64,000 bases of DNA from Physcomitrium patens (taxonomy: Eukaryota; Streptophyta; Bryopsida; Funariales; Funariaceae): positions 10,129,129-10,193,128 of the forward strand of contig NC_037262.1 of the NCBI RefSeq assembly GCF_000002425.4. Reading direction: 5' to 3'. Positions 33,088 through 45,163 of the stretch are shown here, piece after piece (positions within the stretch are counted from its first letter, which is position 1; each line of letters begins with the position of its first letter). The translations under genes and the position numbers were made by a program. The notes beneath the pieces are model-generated. The model searched no databases. It was not told the DNA's origin and worked only from the letters and a program-made list of their open reading frames with translations.

Positions 33088-33107
33088 GAAGCTAAAGAAG
33101 GAAGTGA
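33088..33107 (+). promoter_or_regulatory. X1 polypurine tract
   Basis: GAAGCTAAAGAAGGAAGTGA lies immediately before the X1 3' LTR and is nearly all purine. Confidence 0.7.
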
Positions 33108-33581
33108 TGTTAGGGACATAGTCGTTAGACCTTTCTAGAGACAAGTTTGTAGAACCTTCTAGAAAGAAGTCTCTAGAAACTTCCAGAAGATTCCTTGAAT
33201 ATTCTCTTAGAATATTCTTTAAAGATTCCCTAAAGATTCTTTGAAGATTCCCTAAAGATTCTCTTAGAAGGCTCTAGAAGATTCTTAGAATATTCTAGTT
33301 GATTCTAGGAAGTTACTTGAGAAGCTTCCTAGCTCTTGGGTAGTTGCTCGAGAAGCTTCATAGTTCTTGGGAAGCTTCTTGATGCGCTTCCTTAGAACCA
33401 TAGGCCAGTAGTATATATAGGAGTCGAGGCTGAAGAGTTCTTCAGTCTCGACAACGCATCTCTTGAAGCTCTAGCTCAATTCTCCTGGTGTTACTCTTGT
33501 ATTCATCTGATAATCTAGTTCTTGTCATTTCTTCTTCAACTTCTTGTTTAGATTTCTTGTTTGTATTTTTGGTCCGTGACA
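33108..33581 (+). repeat. X1 3' LTR (474 bp)
   Basis: It matches the 5' LTR, with about 22 extra bases that repeat a GATTCCCTAAAGATT block. It retains TATA (33412-33419), the palindrome and the self-primer AGTCTCGACAA (33444-33454), as well as heat-shock elements. Confidence 0.92.
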
Positions 33582-33586
33582 CACTA

Positions 33587-33662
33587 AGTTGTTCGCAACT
33601 TTATGAACATACCATATTGCATATAAAGTTATTACCAATACTATCCCTTTCCAATTGGTTTA
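33587..33662 (+). pseudogene. pol: V1 integrase fragment between X1 and X2
   Basis: These 76 bases continue the V1 integrase core interrupted at 19070 and lead to the X2 insertion. The X1 duplication CACTA precedes it and the X2 duplication GTTTA ends it. Confidence 0.85.
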
Positions 33663-34214
33663 TGTCAAGGACAAAGACTCGATGAGGGAAAATATACACC
33701 AAAAGGCTATCTCGATATAATAAGTCAAAATATAAACAAGTAAGTATATTAAAAGGAAATTGGAATGGCTATTGCCACAAGACAAGAAACTAAAGACTCT
33801 TGAACCTAGACTAGAAGCAAGAAAGGAGTTGACAAGAGTGAAGAAGCCTTCACTCTTGTCTCTATATATACTATCTAACTAGGGGCTACGTGGCGACGTT
33901 CTATAGGACCTCCAATATGTGTTGACTTTGTAGGACACATGCCTTGACTTACAAGGCAAGTTTTTCTACGTGTGGGCCACAAAGTTAGCTTGATCTTCAA
34001 GCTAACAACATGTGTGGCACATGGCCAACTTGTTGACCACGTTTCTAATCCAAAAAGTCAATTAAAGACACCTATGAAGTCAAAGCAACATCTAGGAAGT
34101 TTCTAGGAATCTTCTATATTAAATATTATAGAATTAACTTACTTTTATCTACTTTTACTTACTTCTACCTATTTCTATATGTAATTATTAGCTTACATGA
34201 TTATGGCCATGACA
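33663..34214 (-). repeat. X2 3' LTR (552 bp)
   Basis: In element sense TGTCATGGCC to CCTTGACA. It has TATATATA at 33863-33870, the 13-bp palindrome GACAAGAGTGAAG with CTTCACTCTTGTC (33831-33860), and the primer sequence at 33829-33839. Two GAAnnTTC dimers separated by three bases lie at 34096-34114, a weak heat-shock-like site. Confidence 0.9.
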
Positions 34215-34228
34215 TTACCCTCCCTTCT
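34215..34228 (-). promoter_or_regulatory. X2 polypurine tract
   Basis: In element sense AGAAGGGAGGGTAA, directly before the 3' LTR. Confidence 0.75.
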
Positions 34229-34255
34229 AGAGACGAGTTCCACGAGGAGCGGTCA

Positions 34256-34678
34256 TCATATGTTGAGGAAATCTATGATGCGACGAATTGTATTCCCCAC
34301 ATACTCTGATCTCTGTTCTCTTCGAAGATGATTGATAGGGCCTTTCAACCATCGGTAGTGTCCCATACCAGGGCGGGAAGACCACCCAGTTATTTGATCA
34401 TTGTTGAGGCCTTCGTAACTTCCTTCAAATAGAATATTCAGAACACCATCAGGAGTTGTTCCTACCTCTAGCAAAATCACCAAACATCGAGAGTCCCTTC
34501 CCAAATCGTGATACCAAACGCGTTGTATCTCACCATCTGTTCGAGGAAAAACATGTCCTTCTTGAAGATCTTCATCTCGATTACGTCGTCTTGAAGGTTG
34601 TGACAATCGTAATGTCTCGTCCGACAGGTCAGCAAACGAAGGTTCTTGAGTTGAATCCGCTGGTTGTTGGCTCTCCAT
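34256..34678 (-). CDS. X2 accessory ORF (ORF3), 140 aa, unrecognised
   Basis: A whole frame starting MESQQPADSTQEPSFADLS, about 95 bases downstream of the chromodomain end and just before the purine tract. Residues 1-35 are Ser/Gln/acid-rich and end in a basic patch SRRRNRDE. The middle looks like a small folded domain (RVWYHDLGRDSRCLVILLEV, ILFEGSYEGL). The C-terminal part has GMGHYRWLKGPINHLRREQ. No signal peptide, membrane span, zinc knuckle or protease motif is visible. The X1 element encodes a homologue in the same place, which argues that it is a real gene of this family. Function unknown. Confidence 0.78.
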   Translation of the reverse strand: MESQQPADSTQEPSFADLSDETLRLSQPSRRRNRDEDLQEGHVFPRTDGEIQRVWYHDLGRDSRCLVILLEVGTTPDGVLNILFEGSYEGLNNDQITGWSSRPGMGHYRWLKGPINHLRREQRSEYVGNTIRRIIDFLNI

Positions 34679-34772
34679 CTAATTAGCGTCACAAATGCAA
34701 AGAAGTTACAAACAAGGATAGGAAATTGAATGTTATCTTGCCTCAATCTTGTCTCTTTTATAAGAGAGATTT

Positions 34773-37700
34773 TCATCTTGGTTTTGATGGATGTCGTTGA
34801 TGAAAAACTTTGACTTTAGCTGATGCATTTGCTAGATTCCTGGATGGCTCCCATGTGCGTTCACTAATATCATATCCGCGCCAATGAACAAGATATTCTA
34901 GCTTATTTCGACGCCGCCTTGAGTCTAATATCTCTTCCACCTCAAATTCTTCATTATTATCTACTTCTATAGGAGGCGGTGGCATTTGTCTTCTTCTTTG
35001 TATATCCACTGTCTTATATGGTTCAAGAAGAGACACGTGGAATACAGGATGGATCTTCATTGACTCCGGTAGATGTAACCGATATGCAACTGGGTTGATC
35101 TGTTCAGAAACAGAAAAAGGGCCAAGCCTACGATAGTCCAACTTGTCACAAGGTCGAGTAGTCTTGATATTGCGACGAAGTAGCCATACCTTATCACCCA
35201 CGTTGATTTGTGGTTGCTCCTTACGATATAGATCTGCGTTTATGTTTTGTCATTCTTGAGCTTCCTTCAATTGCGTCTTTATTATTGCATGTAACTCTGA
35301 CAACCGATTTGCCATATCTTCTGCTGCAAGATTATCAACTATTGAAAAATCAAAAGTATCAAGTCGTGGATGATAGCCATAATTGACAAAGAAAGGTGTT
35401 TGTTGCGTGGAAGAATGTACCGTATTATTATAAGCAAACTCTGCCAATGGCAGAAAGGTTGTCCAATCATCTTGTTGGTAGTTGATAGTACACCTTAAAT
35501 ATTGCTCCAAGACTTGGTTTACGCGCTCTGTTTGTCCATCAGTTTGAGGATGGAAAGCCGAAGATAGCTTTATGTCCACTTTTAAAATCTTGAAAAGAGT
35601 CCTCCAAAATCTTGACACAAATTGAGTTCCCCTATCCGATATGATATCTTTAGGTAATCCATGATAGCGATAGATATTATCAATGAAAAGCTTAGCTGTT
35701 TCTTTACCTGTGATAGATTTTGTACATGGCACAAAATGTGCCATCTTGGTGAAACGATCTACTATCACAAATATAGAATCATAAGATCTTGAGCTTGGAA
35801 GATCTGTGATGAAATCCATAGAAACAGAAGACCATGGTTGTTCTGGTATAGGTAATGGCTGAAGAAGTCCGTAAGGTCGATGACGAGGAATTTTTGATCT
35901 TGAACAAATATCACATGATTTTACAAAGTCTTTGACTGACTTCCACATTTGTGGCCACCAAAAATCTCTTGATATGAGTTCCAAAGTCTTATTATATCCA
36001 AAGTGCCCTGCTGTTGGAAAGTCATGACGTGCTTGAAGAACACGTAAACGTGCTTCTCCTTCTGGAACATATAGGCGTCCTTCAAAATATAATAGATTAT
36101 TCTTGAACTCAAACTTAGAAGGATCATGAGACTTGGAAGAATTATTCTCGATATCATAAACAAGAGGGTCTGAGGACATACTGGACTGGATTTGCTTGAG
36201 AAAAGTTGAATCAACAGTCAATGTTGATTTCATTGCTCGAAGATGAAATTGCTCCGGTTTCAAGAGGACCGTTCTTTGTTGCTCAAAAGCTGCATCTCCT
36301 TCTTTTGGTGCAAAATAAGAACGTCTAGATAGGGCATCAGACAAACCTTGTTGTTTTCCTGGCCGATAAGTGATAATGAACTCGAATCTTGACAAAGACA
36401 TACTCCAACGAGCTTGACGACGATTCAAAACGCATGTTGACATGAAATACTCAAGGTTCTTGTGATCTGTATACACAGTGACTGGACTAGAAGCGCCTTC
36501 TAGATAATGACGCCATTCTTGAAAAGAATCCATGATCGCAAGAAGTTCTTTATCGTGGATCTCATAATTGATCTCGGCTGCTGAGAATTTTCTTGAATGA
36601 AAAGCTATCAGATGAAGTTTGTCATCTGTTCCCATTTGTGATAAAACTGCACCCAAGGCAAAATCTGATGCATCTGTTTCCATAAAAAATGCCTTGGAAA
36701 AATCAACACGATATAAGACTGGTGCAGAGACAAACAATGTCTTCAAGGCTTCAAATGCTGCTTCCGCTTCTTGATTCCATTGGAATTTATCTTTACTAGT
36801 CAAGCGTGTAAGTGGAGCTGCAACTCGTGAAAAATCTTTGATGAAGATCCGATAGTAATTAGCAAATCCCAAGAAACATTGGACATCTCTTACTGTCCTT
36901 GGAATCTTCCAATCCATGATTATTTGGACTTTCTTAGAATCCATCATGAGACCATCATTTGAAATGATGTATCCTAAAAAGTCAACTTGAGTAGTGTGAA
37001 ATACACACTTTTCCATCTTGGCGTACAATCTTGCATCTCTAAGTTTTTGTAATACTTGACGAACATGTATTTCATGTTCTTCGACGTTCTTAGAATAGAT
37101 CAGGATATCGTCTAGATAGCAGACGACAAAATTGTCTAAGAATTCACGAAATACATCATTCATGAGATGTTGAAAAGCAACTGGTGCATTCGTGAGTCCA
37201 AAGGGCATGACATTATATTCGAAATGTCCATACCTGGTTCGAAACGCAGTCTTCCATTCATCTCCTTCTTTGATCCGTACTAGATTATATGCTCTTCTTA
37301 GATCTATTTTTGTATAGATCTTAGCTTGATTCAACTGGTCAAGGAGTCTTAATATCAAAGGTAATGGATACCTGTTCTTGATTGTGATCTTGTTGAGTCC
37401 TCGATAATCAACACACATTCGTAAAGATCCATCTTTTTTCTTTACGAATAGAATTGGAGCTCCTGCTGGAGATTTTGAATGGCGTATGAAATTCTTCGCT
37501 AAATTCTCGTCAATATATGTCTTGAGTTCAGCCATCTCATCTTGCGATAAACTGTAAATTGGTCCAAATGGTGGCTGAGTTCCTTCCTTGAGGTCGATTG
37601 AACAATCATATGGGCGATGCTCAGGAAGAATATCAGCATTCTTTTTCTCAAAAATGTCTTGATACTCCTGATATTGACTTGGAATGTCAATTGAAGTCTT

Positions 37701-37842
37701 TATGTTTTCAGAAATAGGTGCAGCATAAATAGCAAAAGTTGATCCTTCTTTTGCTGCGTGTATAAATGCTTTTGCACCTATCAGTACGGGTTTTACTATA
37801 CTAGACTTATAATTTTTTACTTGGTTGGTAGAACTATTAATA
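34773..37842 (-). pseudogene. pol: X2 pol: RT, RNase H, integrase, chromodomain
   Basis: RT has ILFVKKKDGSLRMCVDYRGL, MPFGLTNAPVAFQHLMND and the catalytic YLDDILIYSKN near 37110. Connection and RNase H have FLGFANYYRIFIKDFSR, METDASDFALGAVLSQMG and LSDALSRRSYF. Integrase has FWWPQMWKSVKDF, CDICSRSK, SVSMDFITDLPSS and HPQTDGQTERVN. The GPF/Y module ([19 protein letters not shown]) and a chromodomain (EVEEILDSRRRRNKLEYLVH, WRGYDISERTWEP) close it at 34773. A chromodomain at this position defines chromoviruses. The start of pol (protease) lies beyond W4 at 46499-46917. Confidence 0.88.
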
Positions 37843-37846
37843 ACGC

Positions 37847-39179
37847 TGTCGTATTACGTGCTTTCCTGCTCGAGAACGCGCCGGGCGTCTGGCTGTAGAA
37901 GGTAGTATGGAGATTCGCCGATAGTCAAGCAGTCTATCAGTTTTTGACTGCTGGAATATAAACGACTGCAACAATGTACCGTAAATCTATACGGGTGCTC
38001 TTCGACTGCTTGTCGAAGTCCTTTTTGCCCCAGCCGGTAGGTCTCTAGACGTTATAGAGAACCCCGTACAACCTAAACTGTTAACCTTCAATACTGCTTT
38101 GTACTTATGATCTTGTATCCATTGACTGTCTTGTTAGATTAACCCAATAAATTTCATTCACTCCGCATACTCAATCCTATAGACACCCTTTTAATCCTTC
38201 AATCACAGACGTAACTCGATTTCACAAAACAGTCAAGAGTATTCAAACCCACTTCATTTAAAAATCCCGATTCACCATTACAATACTAACTTCAGCAGCG
38301 AGTGCCTTAGTCTTCCCAAAACTCCACGAAGAAGAAAAATCCAAATTCTCTGTCTTTCCTTCCCCGACCCGAAGCATGAAGCTCCTCTCTCTAATTTCCT
38401 TGATCTTCAAAAACCTCCAATGAAAACCGAACTGGTAACCTTGCAGAAGCTTGAAAAATCCTTCCCCCTCGATTTCCCTCAAAAAAAAAACCACACCCCT
38501 CCAAAACTATATCCCCCCTAACCTTATCCTCTGAATTTCTTCAATCTTCCGTCTTAGATCCAGAATTGGCTCCCACCTCAAGCTTGAATCCGAAATTGGC
38601 TCTCGTCGCCAAGCTTTCTCCTCCGTTTTTACCTTTAAGAAATCCATTTACCGAAAACAACGTTCCCTGAGACGGCATAGAGAACAGGACAGCCTGAAAC
38701 AGAATCGAACCCCGTAATCAGGACCACATTGAGTCGCCCGACCAATTCAGGTCCTATATTGGTAAAGATGCCCGTAGTAACTTGGATATTCCCGTAATTG
38801 GGTCAAATTGGTCCTCGCGTCAGATTGGCTAAGACCCGTAGTAAGACCTGGATTTCCCGTAACTAGACTGCATTGGGTTGCCCCACCAATACAGGTCTCA
38901 TATTGGGTAAGAGGACCCGGATTGGATTATCGAAATTGGATCCAATTGGCTCCTCGAACCCGTCGTGTGAATTGGTCTTTCTCTTCCTGTTGACTCCCGT
39001 TATTGGAATCGAACGGGGCATTTCAGTATGCCCCGGCTGACTGTAACGGAGTCACTGAACTTGACCACTCAGTATTTGTACTGGAGTTGGTCGATGTTCC
39101 CAATATTCGAGGTAACTGAATATTAATAAAATTCCCCTTTCTTTTTATTTTCACTGTATACTCGTGTCACAACACGTCA
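37847..39179 (-). repeat. W4 3' LTR (LTR-A type, 1333 bp)
   Basis: It matches 45164-46498 with few differences. It carries three copies of the roughly 70-bp ACCTGAATTGG unit (38720-38930). In element sense it begins TGACGTGTTG. Confidence 0.92.
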
Positions 39180-39195
39180 TCCACCCCCTCTGAAC
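39180..39195 (-). promoter_or_regulatory. W4 polypurine tract
   Basis: In element sense GTTCAGAGGGGGTGGA, adjoining the 3' LTR, identical to W3. Confidence 0.75.
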
Positions 39196-39239
39196 CTGTG
39201 CATCTTCCGGTATGCACCAATTTACCTAATTGCTGTTTG

Positions 39240-40560
39240 ATTCAGAATATATCCCCTACGTCTTTGTCCAGTTCGTCTTCGTCACCTTCATTATCCATAT
39301 CACTTTCATCTTCTTGCTGCGGAATCTCTGTACCTTCATTAAGGTCTTCCATATTCATCTCTGCGTGTTTCTTCGTTTAAATATTTTTACTCTCTTCCCT
39401 GCAATTGGTATTTTCAATTTTGTACCATCTAACTCCCGTAATGAGTAAGTCGCATTATCATGAACAGTTGTTACAACATATGGTCCAAACCAACGTTTTG
39501 AAAATTTCCGCAAAGTAATATGTTGATTATCCAGACTATTGTCATAAACAAGTACCCAGTCACCTTCCTCGATTGCTTTTGGTCTCAATCGATGTTGCTT
39601 ATCGAATCGCGCCTTGTTTTGTAACCTTGCTCTTTTTAACCTTTCCAATGCTATCTGGACATCTTCCGTTCTTTGCTCCAATTGTCGAATCCTAATAGCC
39701 AGAAGTTCTTCTCTTGTCAATCCATCTTCCCATGGTAGCATACTCCAAGTAAGTACCTTTTCTTCAATCGGCATAATTGGTTTTTGACCTGTCATAAGTT
39801 CTACTGGCATATATCCTGTCACCGAACTATGTGTTGTTCGATCAGCCCATAATGCAAATGACAAAAGCCGTGGCCACTCTTTAACCTTCCCATTACAAGC
39901 TTTAACCAATGCTTTCACAATCGGCGGGTGACCGCGTTCGCTTTTCGCATTCCCTTCCGGATTATAAGCAGTAGTCAGTGATAGTTTAACTCCACATCTT
40001 TCAAAGAACTTACGAGCTTCTTGTGCATTTAATTCTCCACGATCTGCAGTGATTTTTCCTACGCACCCGTAACGGCAAATGACATCTTCAAGCAAAAACC
40101 TACAAATCCCTTCTGTAGATTTTGTCCTCAATGCTCTTCCTTCTACTTGATTTGATAAATCTTCACGAGCTAAAACCAAATATCTCATCTGCCATAACCC
40201 AACCGGCATAATAACCAAATCAACAACCCATTTAAAATGAATAGCCAGAGGATACGTAGGATGAAGACCATCTCGATGTCGGATATTAGAATACGATTGA
40301 CAGATTTCACATGACTCTACAAATGAGAGCACATCTCGATACATATTTTTCCACCAATATCGTTCCTTGAGTTTAGCAAAAGTAGCCCAGATTCCTCTAT
40401 GCCCTGCCCATAAACTATCATGAAACTCCTTTAATAATTTTAGTTTTTCTTCCCTTTTGCCTATCACTCGTTGTGGCATCCCAATTCCTTTCTTCGGTCT
40501 CTTCCATAAGAATCCATCTCGAAGTAAAAATCCATATGTTTTTTTTCTTATTTGTTTGAA
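39240..40560 (-). pseudogene. pol: W4 integrase
   Basis: Equivalent to W3 30150-31470, including FHDSLWAGHRGIWATFAKL, CEICQSYSN, VVDLVIMPVG, FERCGVKLSLTTAYNPEGNA and RWFGPYVVTTV. Most of it is a single open frame of 374 aa (39355-40479). Confidence 0.88.
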
Positions 40561-40581
40561 TTTTTCTGTAGACCAATTCCC

Positions 40582-42642
40582 CTACTTAGACAAGGTATTC
40601 AAATAATGACCAATATCCAATAATTCTCCTTCATAAGCTTCTTCAAGAAATAGCTTGTCTTCTCTGTTGAGATTTGATATTGAATAAAATTTCAATCCGA
40701 CATCATCAATGTCTTCAACCATTTTGTCCTCCCTCTCGTATCTTGCTCGAGATAGCATGTCTGCTACTAAATTATCCTTTCCAGTGATATACTTAAATTC
40801 TGGATTTAGTGACTTAATATAAGCAATCCATCTCAACATTGCAATATCTGGCGTTGAACAGTTAATAATCATTCCAAGCAATGGCAAGCAATCTGTTTCA
40901 ATTACTACTACTGCCCCAATCAAATAGTCCTTTTCAGCTTTCATAGCCGAAACGACTCCCCAAAGTTCTCTTTTGACTTGCGAATATGCACGCTGACGAA
41001 TACTTAAAATTTTAGCCCCAAATCGAACTGCAAATCTACTCCCATTCGAATCATCTTGACCCACCGCCCATCCAACGGCAATTGGACTAGCGTCTACAAT
41101 AAGAATCACTGGTCTATTGCACTTATAATCAACCTTCCTCAATATTGGAGGTGACATCAATAATTTCTTCAATCTTTGCATTGCCTGAATATGCCTTTCT
41201 TCCCATTCAAATCGGTAACCCTTGCGTAACAGTTCATATAATGGATCCGCTATGTGAGCAAAATGAGGGATCCAGATTCGATAAAATACACATGCACCCA
41301 AAAACCTGCGAACCTCTGTTAAAGAACCACAATCCTCTTTCATCCTTCCAATTGCATCAACTTTAGTCGGATCTGGTTTTCTTCCGTAAGATCCGCATAA
41401 ATGTCCAACAATTACAACCTCTCGCACTCCAAATACGGACTTCATACCCGATAATGTAAGATGAACTTCTCCAAGCCGAGTTAAAATCTTTTCACAATCT
41501 TATATATGATCAACAACATATCTGCGACATCCCCTCGTATCTAAAGTTTCATCCTTGTCTCCTTCTCTGCACCCTTTTATTGGAACATCATCCTGAAAAG
41601 GCATAGTCTTTTCTGGGATAAAATCTCTCAATACCTTATTCATCCCATTCATTATATACGCAACTGAGTTGGTCGGACCTTGAGTAAGAGTGCACATTCT
41701 AACCAATCCAAGCGGTGTCTTCATCGTTGTCATATCTCTACTTCCTTCGGCAAGTTGAAATTGATCATAACCTGAATACAAATCACCCATTGAATAGATC
41801 GCCCTTCCAGCAAACGCCTTAGCAAATTCATCCACAATAGGTCCAATTCCTGCATTCCTGACAGTTACAGCATTCACCGGCTGCATATCTTGAATAAACC
41901 GTAGTGACCCATTCTTCTTAGGTACCGTAAACCATCAACTAGAATACGGCGCAAATGAAGGTTCTAATATTTTCATCTTTATCTTTTCTTTCAATAGTTC
42001 CACCAATTTAGGTAAATGTGCCCTCGGTACTGGAATCGGTCTTAGATTCCAAGGTACATGCGGTACAGTGAAGATAACCATAGGTGTTATAATATTTGGA
42101 TCCACACACCCAATTTCATGAAATTCGAAGGCAAACGATCTACCTTGTTTAGCCAACATCTTTTTGAAGCAAGTAATTTCCTCCGGCAATAAAGAACCAT
42201 CAGAACCAATCTTCAATTCTTCAAAAGTCTCTTCAGTAAACTGATGTCCAATACTCATTGGATCTCTTAAACTTGCTTCTTTTGATGCTTCTCCCATTTG
42301 TTCTTTAGAATCCTCTGGTAATGGTCCGGCAACAGGCTTTACCTTCTTATCTGCCGTTTTATATCTCGCCTCTACTGTGACTTCTGGTGCTTGAAAAGAT
42401 TCAAGCATGGTATAAACCTCTCTCGAATGAATCTCAAAAATCTTATCATTATCCCCTAACCCAATAGATGTAATCAATTCCAATGAATCTTCCAACCCAT
42501 TTTCTTCATAAACACCCAAAATCCTCTCATCATCTTGTAATGTACCTATCTTGCATAACTGTCCTTCAATATCATATAATCTTTTTCTTTCTTTTCTTTT
42601 AAAATCATCAACTTTCTTATACATAATATTTCCATTCTCCAA
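40582..42642 (-). pseudogene. pol: W4 reverse transcriptase and RNase H
   Basis: It carries the same blocks as W3: DMQPVNAVTVRNAGIGP, DLYSGYDQFQLAEG, the FxDD loop region, EVRRFLGACVFYRIWIP, VDASPIAVGWAVGQD and ADMLSRARY. A few breaks. Confidence 0.87.
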
Positions 42643-42719
42643 TATACCAATAAAACTCGCATCAAAAGCACCTTCATCTCGCTAGAGTACCTCCTCTTTT
42701 GTACCTCCATAATCTCGCT

Positions 42720-43390
42720 TTACAGTGGTACCTCCCCAAAATCCTTAAATCCTTCAACAATCTTTGGCAATGGTTTCTCCCTCAACCTATCTCGATTCCG
42801 TTCATGGTTAGGAGGTACTGTTAGAAATTGTATAGCTTTCCTCCCATCTTCGCTCCGTACCCTTGCATAAGCAGAACCATCGTCAAGTACCTTTGTTTCC
42901 ATCTGTGTTGCCGTGATATAAGGTTGTCCTAAAATCAACGGATAAGACGTTGTATCTTGAACGAAGAAATGTTGCTCCGTAGCAACATCCCCAATCTGAA
43001 TTTTGACATCTGGACAAGTTCCATATAATTCGCCTCGTGTGTTATTAGCTGCTCATATTGCCCATCCATGTTCCATATCAATTGGCCATTTTTGCTTCTT
43101 ATAAAGATCTTTAGACATGAGATTTATTTCAGAACCATGGTCCACCAAGGCAACTATTGGTTCTTCTATATCTCCTACCTTCACCAATACCTCAGTAGTT
43201 GCCTTTGCCCAATGCTTTCGAGTATAATGGCTCAAAGTTTCCATTTCCTTATCACTAGAATCTTCGAAACGTACTCGCTGATTATACCCATTCTTTTCAT
43301 TTGTTGGTTGCTTGTAATCAATATCAACCTCTTCTTCATCTCTACATATTCTTGCATCAATAGCATGACTCATTCCAGTTTCGCTCATTA
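42720..43390 (-). pseudogene. pol: W4 protease region
   Basis: It contains VDHGSEINLMSKDLYKK and YPLILGQPYITATQMETK and is continuous with gag upstream. Broken. Confidence 0.85.
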
Positions 43391-45092
43391 ATTGCCTCTT
43401 TCGCTTAATGCTGTCAATGATAACATCATGAAACTCCTTCTTTGCAATTCCCAAGACTTCTTTCAATGTGAATTCTACCTTAGCGTTTAATATACGTTCT
43501 TCCAACACCCCTTTCAAATTTGTTGCCGCTTCAATGTCAGAAAGTAGCTTATAAGCAATTGATTTGCCCTTATCTTTTGTCTCCGTTGTTTTTTCTCCCA
43601 ATGATGCTGAGGTATCCTTTACAGGCAATTCTTGTGAAGCTGCCTCCCGAGCCTTGTCTCCTCGAGTTTGCCTCTTAAAAGAATTTCCTTCTCTAGTATC
43701 ATCAAAATTTCCTCGTCTTTTTTCTTCCATCAAAGCTTCTTGTTGGCTTTTAGTAATATATGCATGAACTGAAAGAGACTCAACAAGATCCTCCCAACCT
43801 GTTCTTCCTCGTATTGTAGCTGCAGTTCTCAATAACGCTTCTCAAGGTAATTTCCCTTCTTGCATTGTAGAAACGGCAGAAGCCCAAAACTCACTAGTTT
43901 CCGTACTTCCACCAATTTCATCATCTACTCTAGCACCATAACTTGCACTTTCTCGTACTACTGTTTCATGCTCTTTTAAGTAATCTTGAACCAATGCTCT
44001 CATTCCTCCCTTGCCAAAATTGGTTTGAAGAAGATCCTCCCTATCTTTCAATGCTATCTTCCCATCTTTCCAGCAAATAATTCCCTGCCGTATCATATTA
44101 TTAAATTCATTGCAATCTTTTCTAGTGTGTGAAGCATCATCACACCAAATGCATCTTTGTACATATCCTTGTTTTGAAACATTCTTCGAATTGTTTATAG
44201 AAGTATTCTCTTCAAGTCTTGCCAATTTGATTTGAAGATCTCGCATTCCTCGTATAATTTCTTCCATATCCATATCTGCTTTCTTTGACAAGGATGTCGA
44301 AGGTTGAACTGTAGGCATTGTCGGTGGTGTAGTACGTACTGGAGCCTTGGGTGCTTGTACTTGTTTCGGAATATTACTCCTATCCTTCCTCCTTTCTTTT
44401 TTTGTAAGCAACCCCACCGCATCTTCAACGTTCTTCCACTTTGTTGTCAATCCTTCATCTTCTTCTTTGTCTTCAAGAAGGGGTTCTAATTTCTCTTGCA
44501 ATTCTCCATCAGCAGCTTGAAGAAATAGATCAACTTTGTTCGGCTCCAATGTCAATTTTTCTACCTTCGATAATTGAGAGTACTGCCTCTCAAATTCCCT
44601 TAGTAGCTCTGTTGCTTGCAAATTCTTATTGGGCCGTTCAATCTATCCCAGAAACAGCTTCTTAGTAACGTGATCAGCATCTTCTAAGAAATATTCGTCT
44701 TTCAATGCATGTGAAAAATCCTCCCATGAATTCCCACAACGATCCGTAATCGATGTAATGTGGTCCCTTATCTCCGGTATCGTGGCAAGTCCAAATAGTG
44801 CAACCATTTTCTTCTCAGAAACCCGATTTAATTCCATTTCATGAACATAACATCTTAAATACCTTGAAATATTCCTCCCACCAAATTGATCAATTTTATT
44901 GACCACTGCTTGCAATGCTTTGGTTGCCAAAGCTTCCTTTCGATCATTGCTTTGCTGTTGCTGCATTGACAATGAGAAGGCTTGAAACAAACTAGCAATA
45001 GACGGATCCATGTGCATACCTTGTCCTTTAGAAGACTCCCCACCAGAAACTTCTCCCAAAAATCCTTCAAAATTTTTATTATCGTTTTCCAT
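43391..45092 (-). pseudogene. gag: W4 gag
   Basis: It starts MENDNKNFEGFLGEVSGG at 45092. Capsid-like domain, coiled-coil-like MEEIIRGMRDLQIKLARLEE, knuckle CIWCDDASHTRKDC and the conserved C-terminal block with EERILNAKVEFTLKEVLG are all present. A few breaks. Confidence 0.87.
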
Positions 45093-45141
45093 AAAAATAA
45101 AGATAAAATCAACCAAAATCCAATACCTTCTACCTCAAGCT

Positions 45142-45159
45142 TTCACGTCGGGTTCACCA
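45142..45159 (-). promoter_or_regulatory. W4 primer-binding site, tRNA-Trp
   Basis: In element sense TGGTGAACCCGACGTGAA, four bases from the LTR, identical to W1 and W3. Confidence 0.88.
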
Positions 45160-45163
45160 CTTA

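Larger units (their letters stand above)
19071..33581 (+). mobile_element. X1: chromodomain Ty3 element, carries W3
   Basis: X1 has 5' LTR 19071-19522, self-primer site, structured leader, gag, pol with chromodomain, an accessory ORF (split by W3), a purine tract and 3' LTR 33108-33581. A perfect 5-bp duplication CACTA (19066-19070, 33582-33586) flanks it inside V1 integrase. Without W3 it is about 6.1 kb. It is a chromovirus; RT, IN and chromodomain resemble the fungal-like (Tcn1/Tf1-related) chromoviruses known from mosses and lycophytes more than flowering-plant ones. About five breaks. The two LTRs are alike apart from scattered changes and a short (about 22 bp) length difference, so age is moderate. 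Confidence 0.92.

Noticed and set aside
34256-34678. X2 ORF3 as an envelope gene
   Set aside because: No signal peptide, transmembrane segment or furin-like site; too short.
38808-38993. Identical small open frames in the two W4 LTRs (second at 46127-46312)
   Set aside because: They are copies of the same LTR bases; protein-level conservation is not shown.
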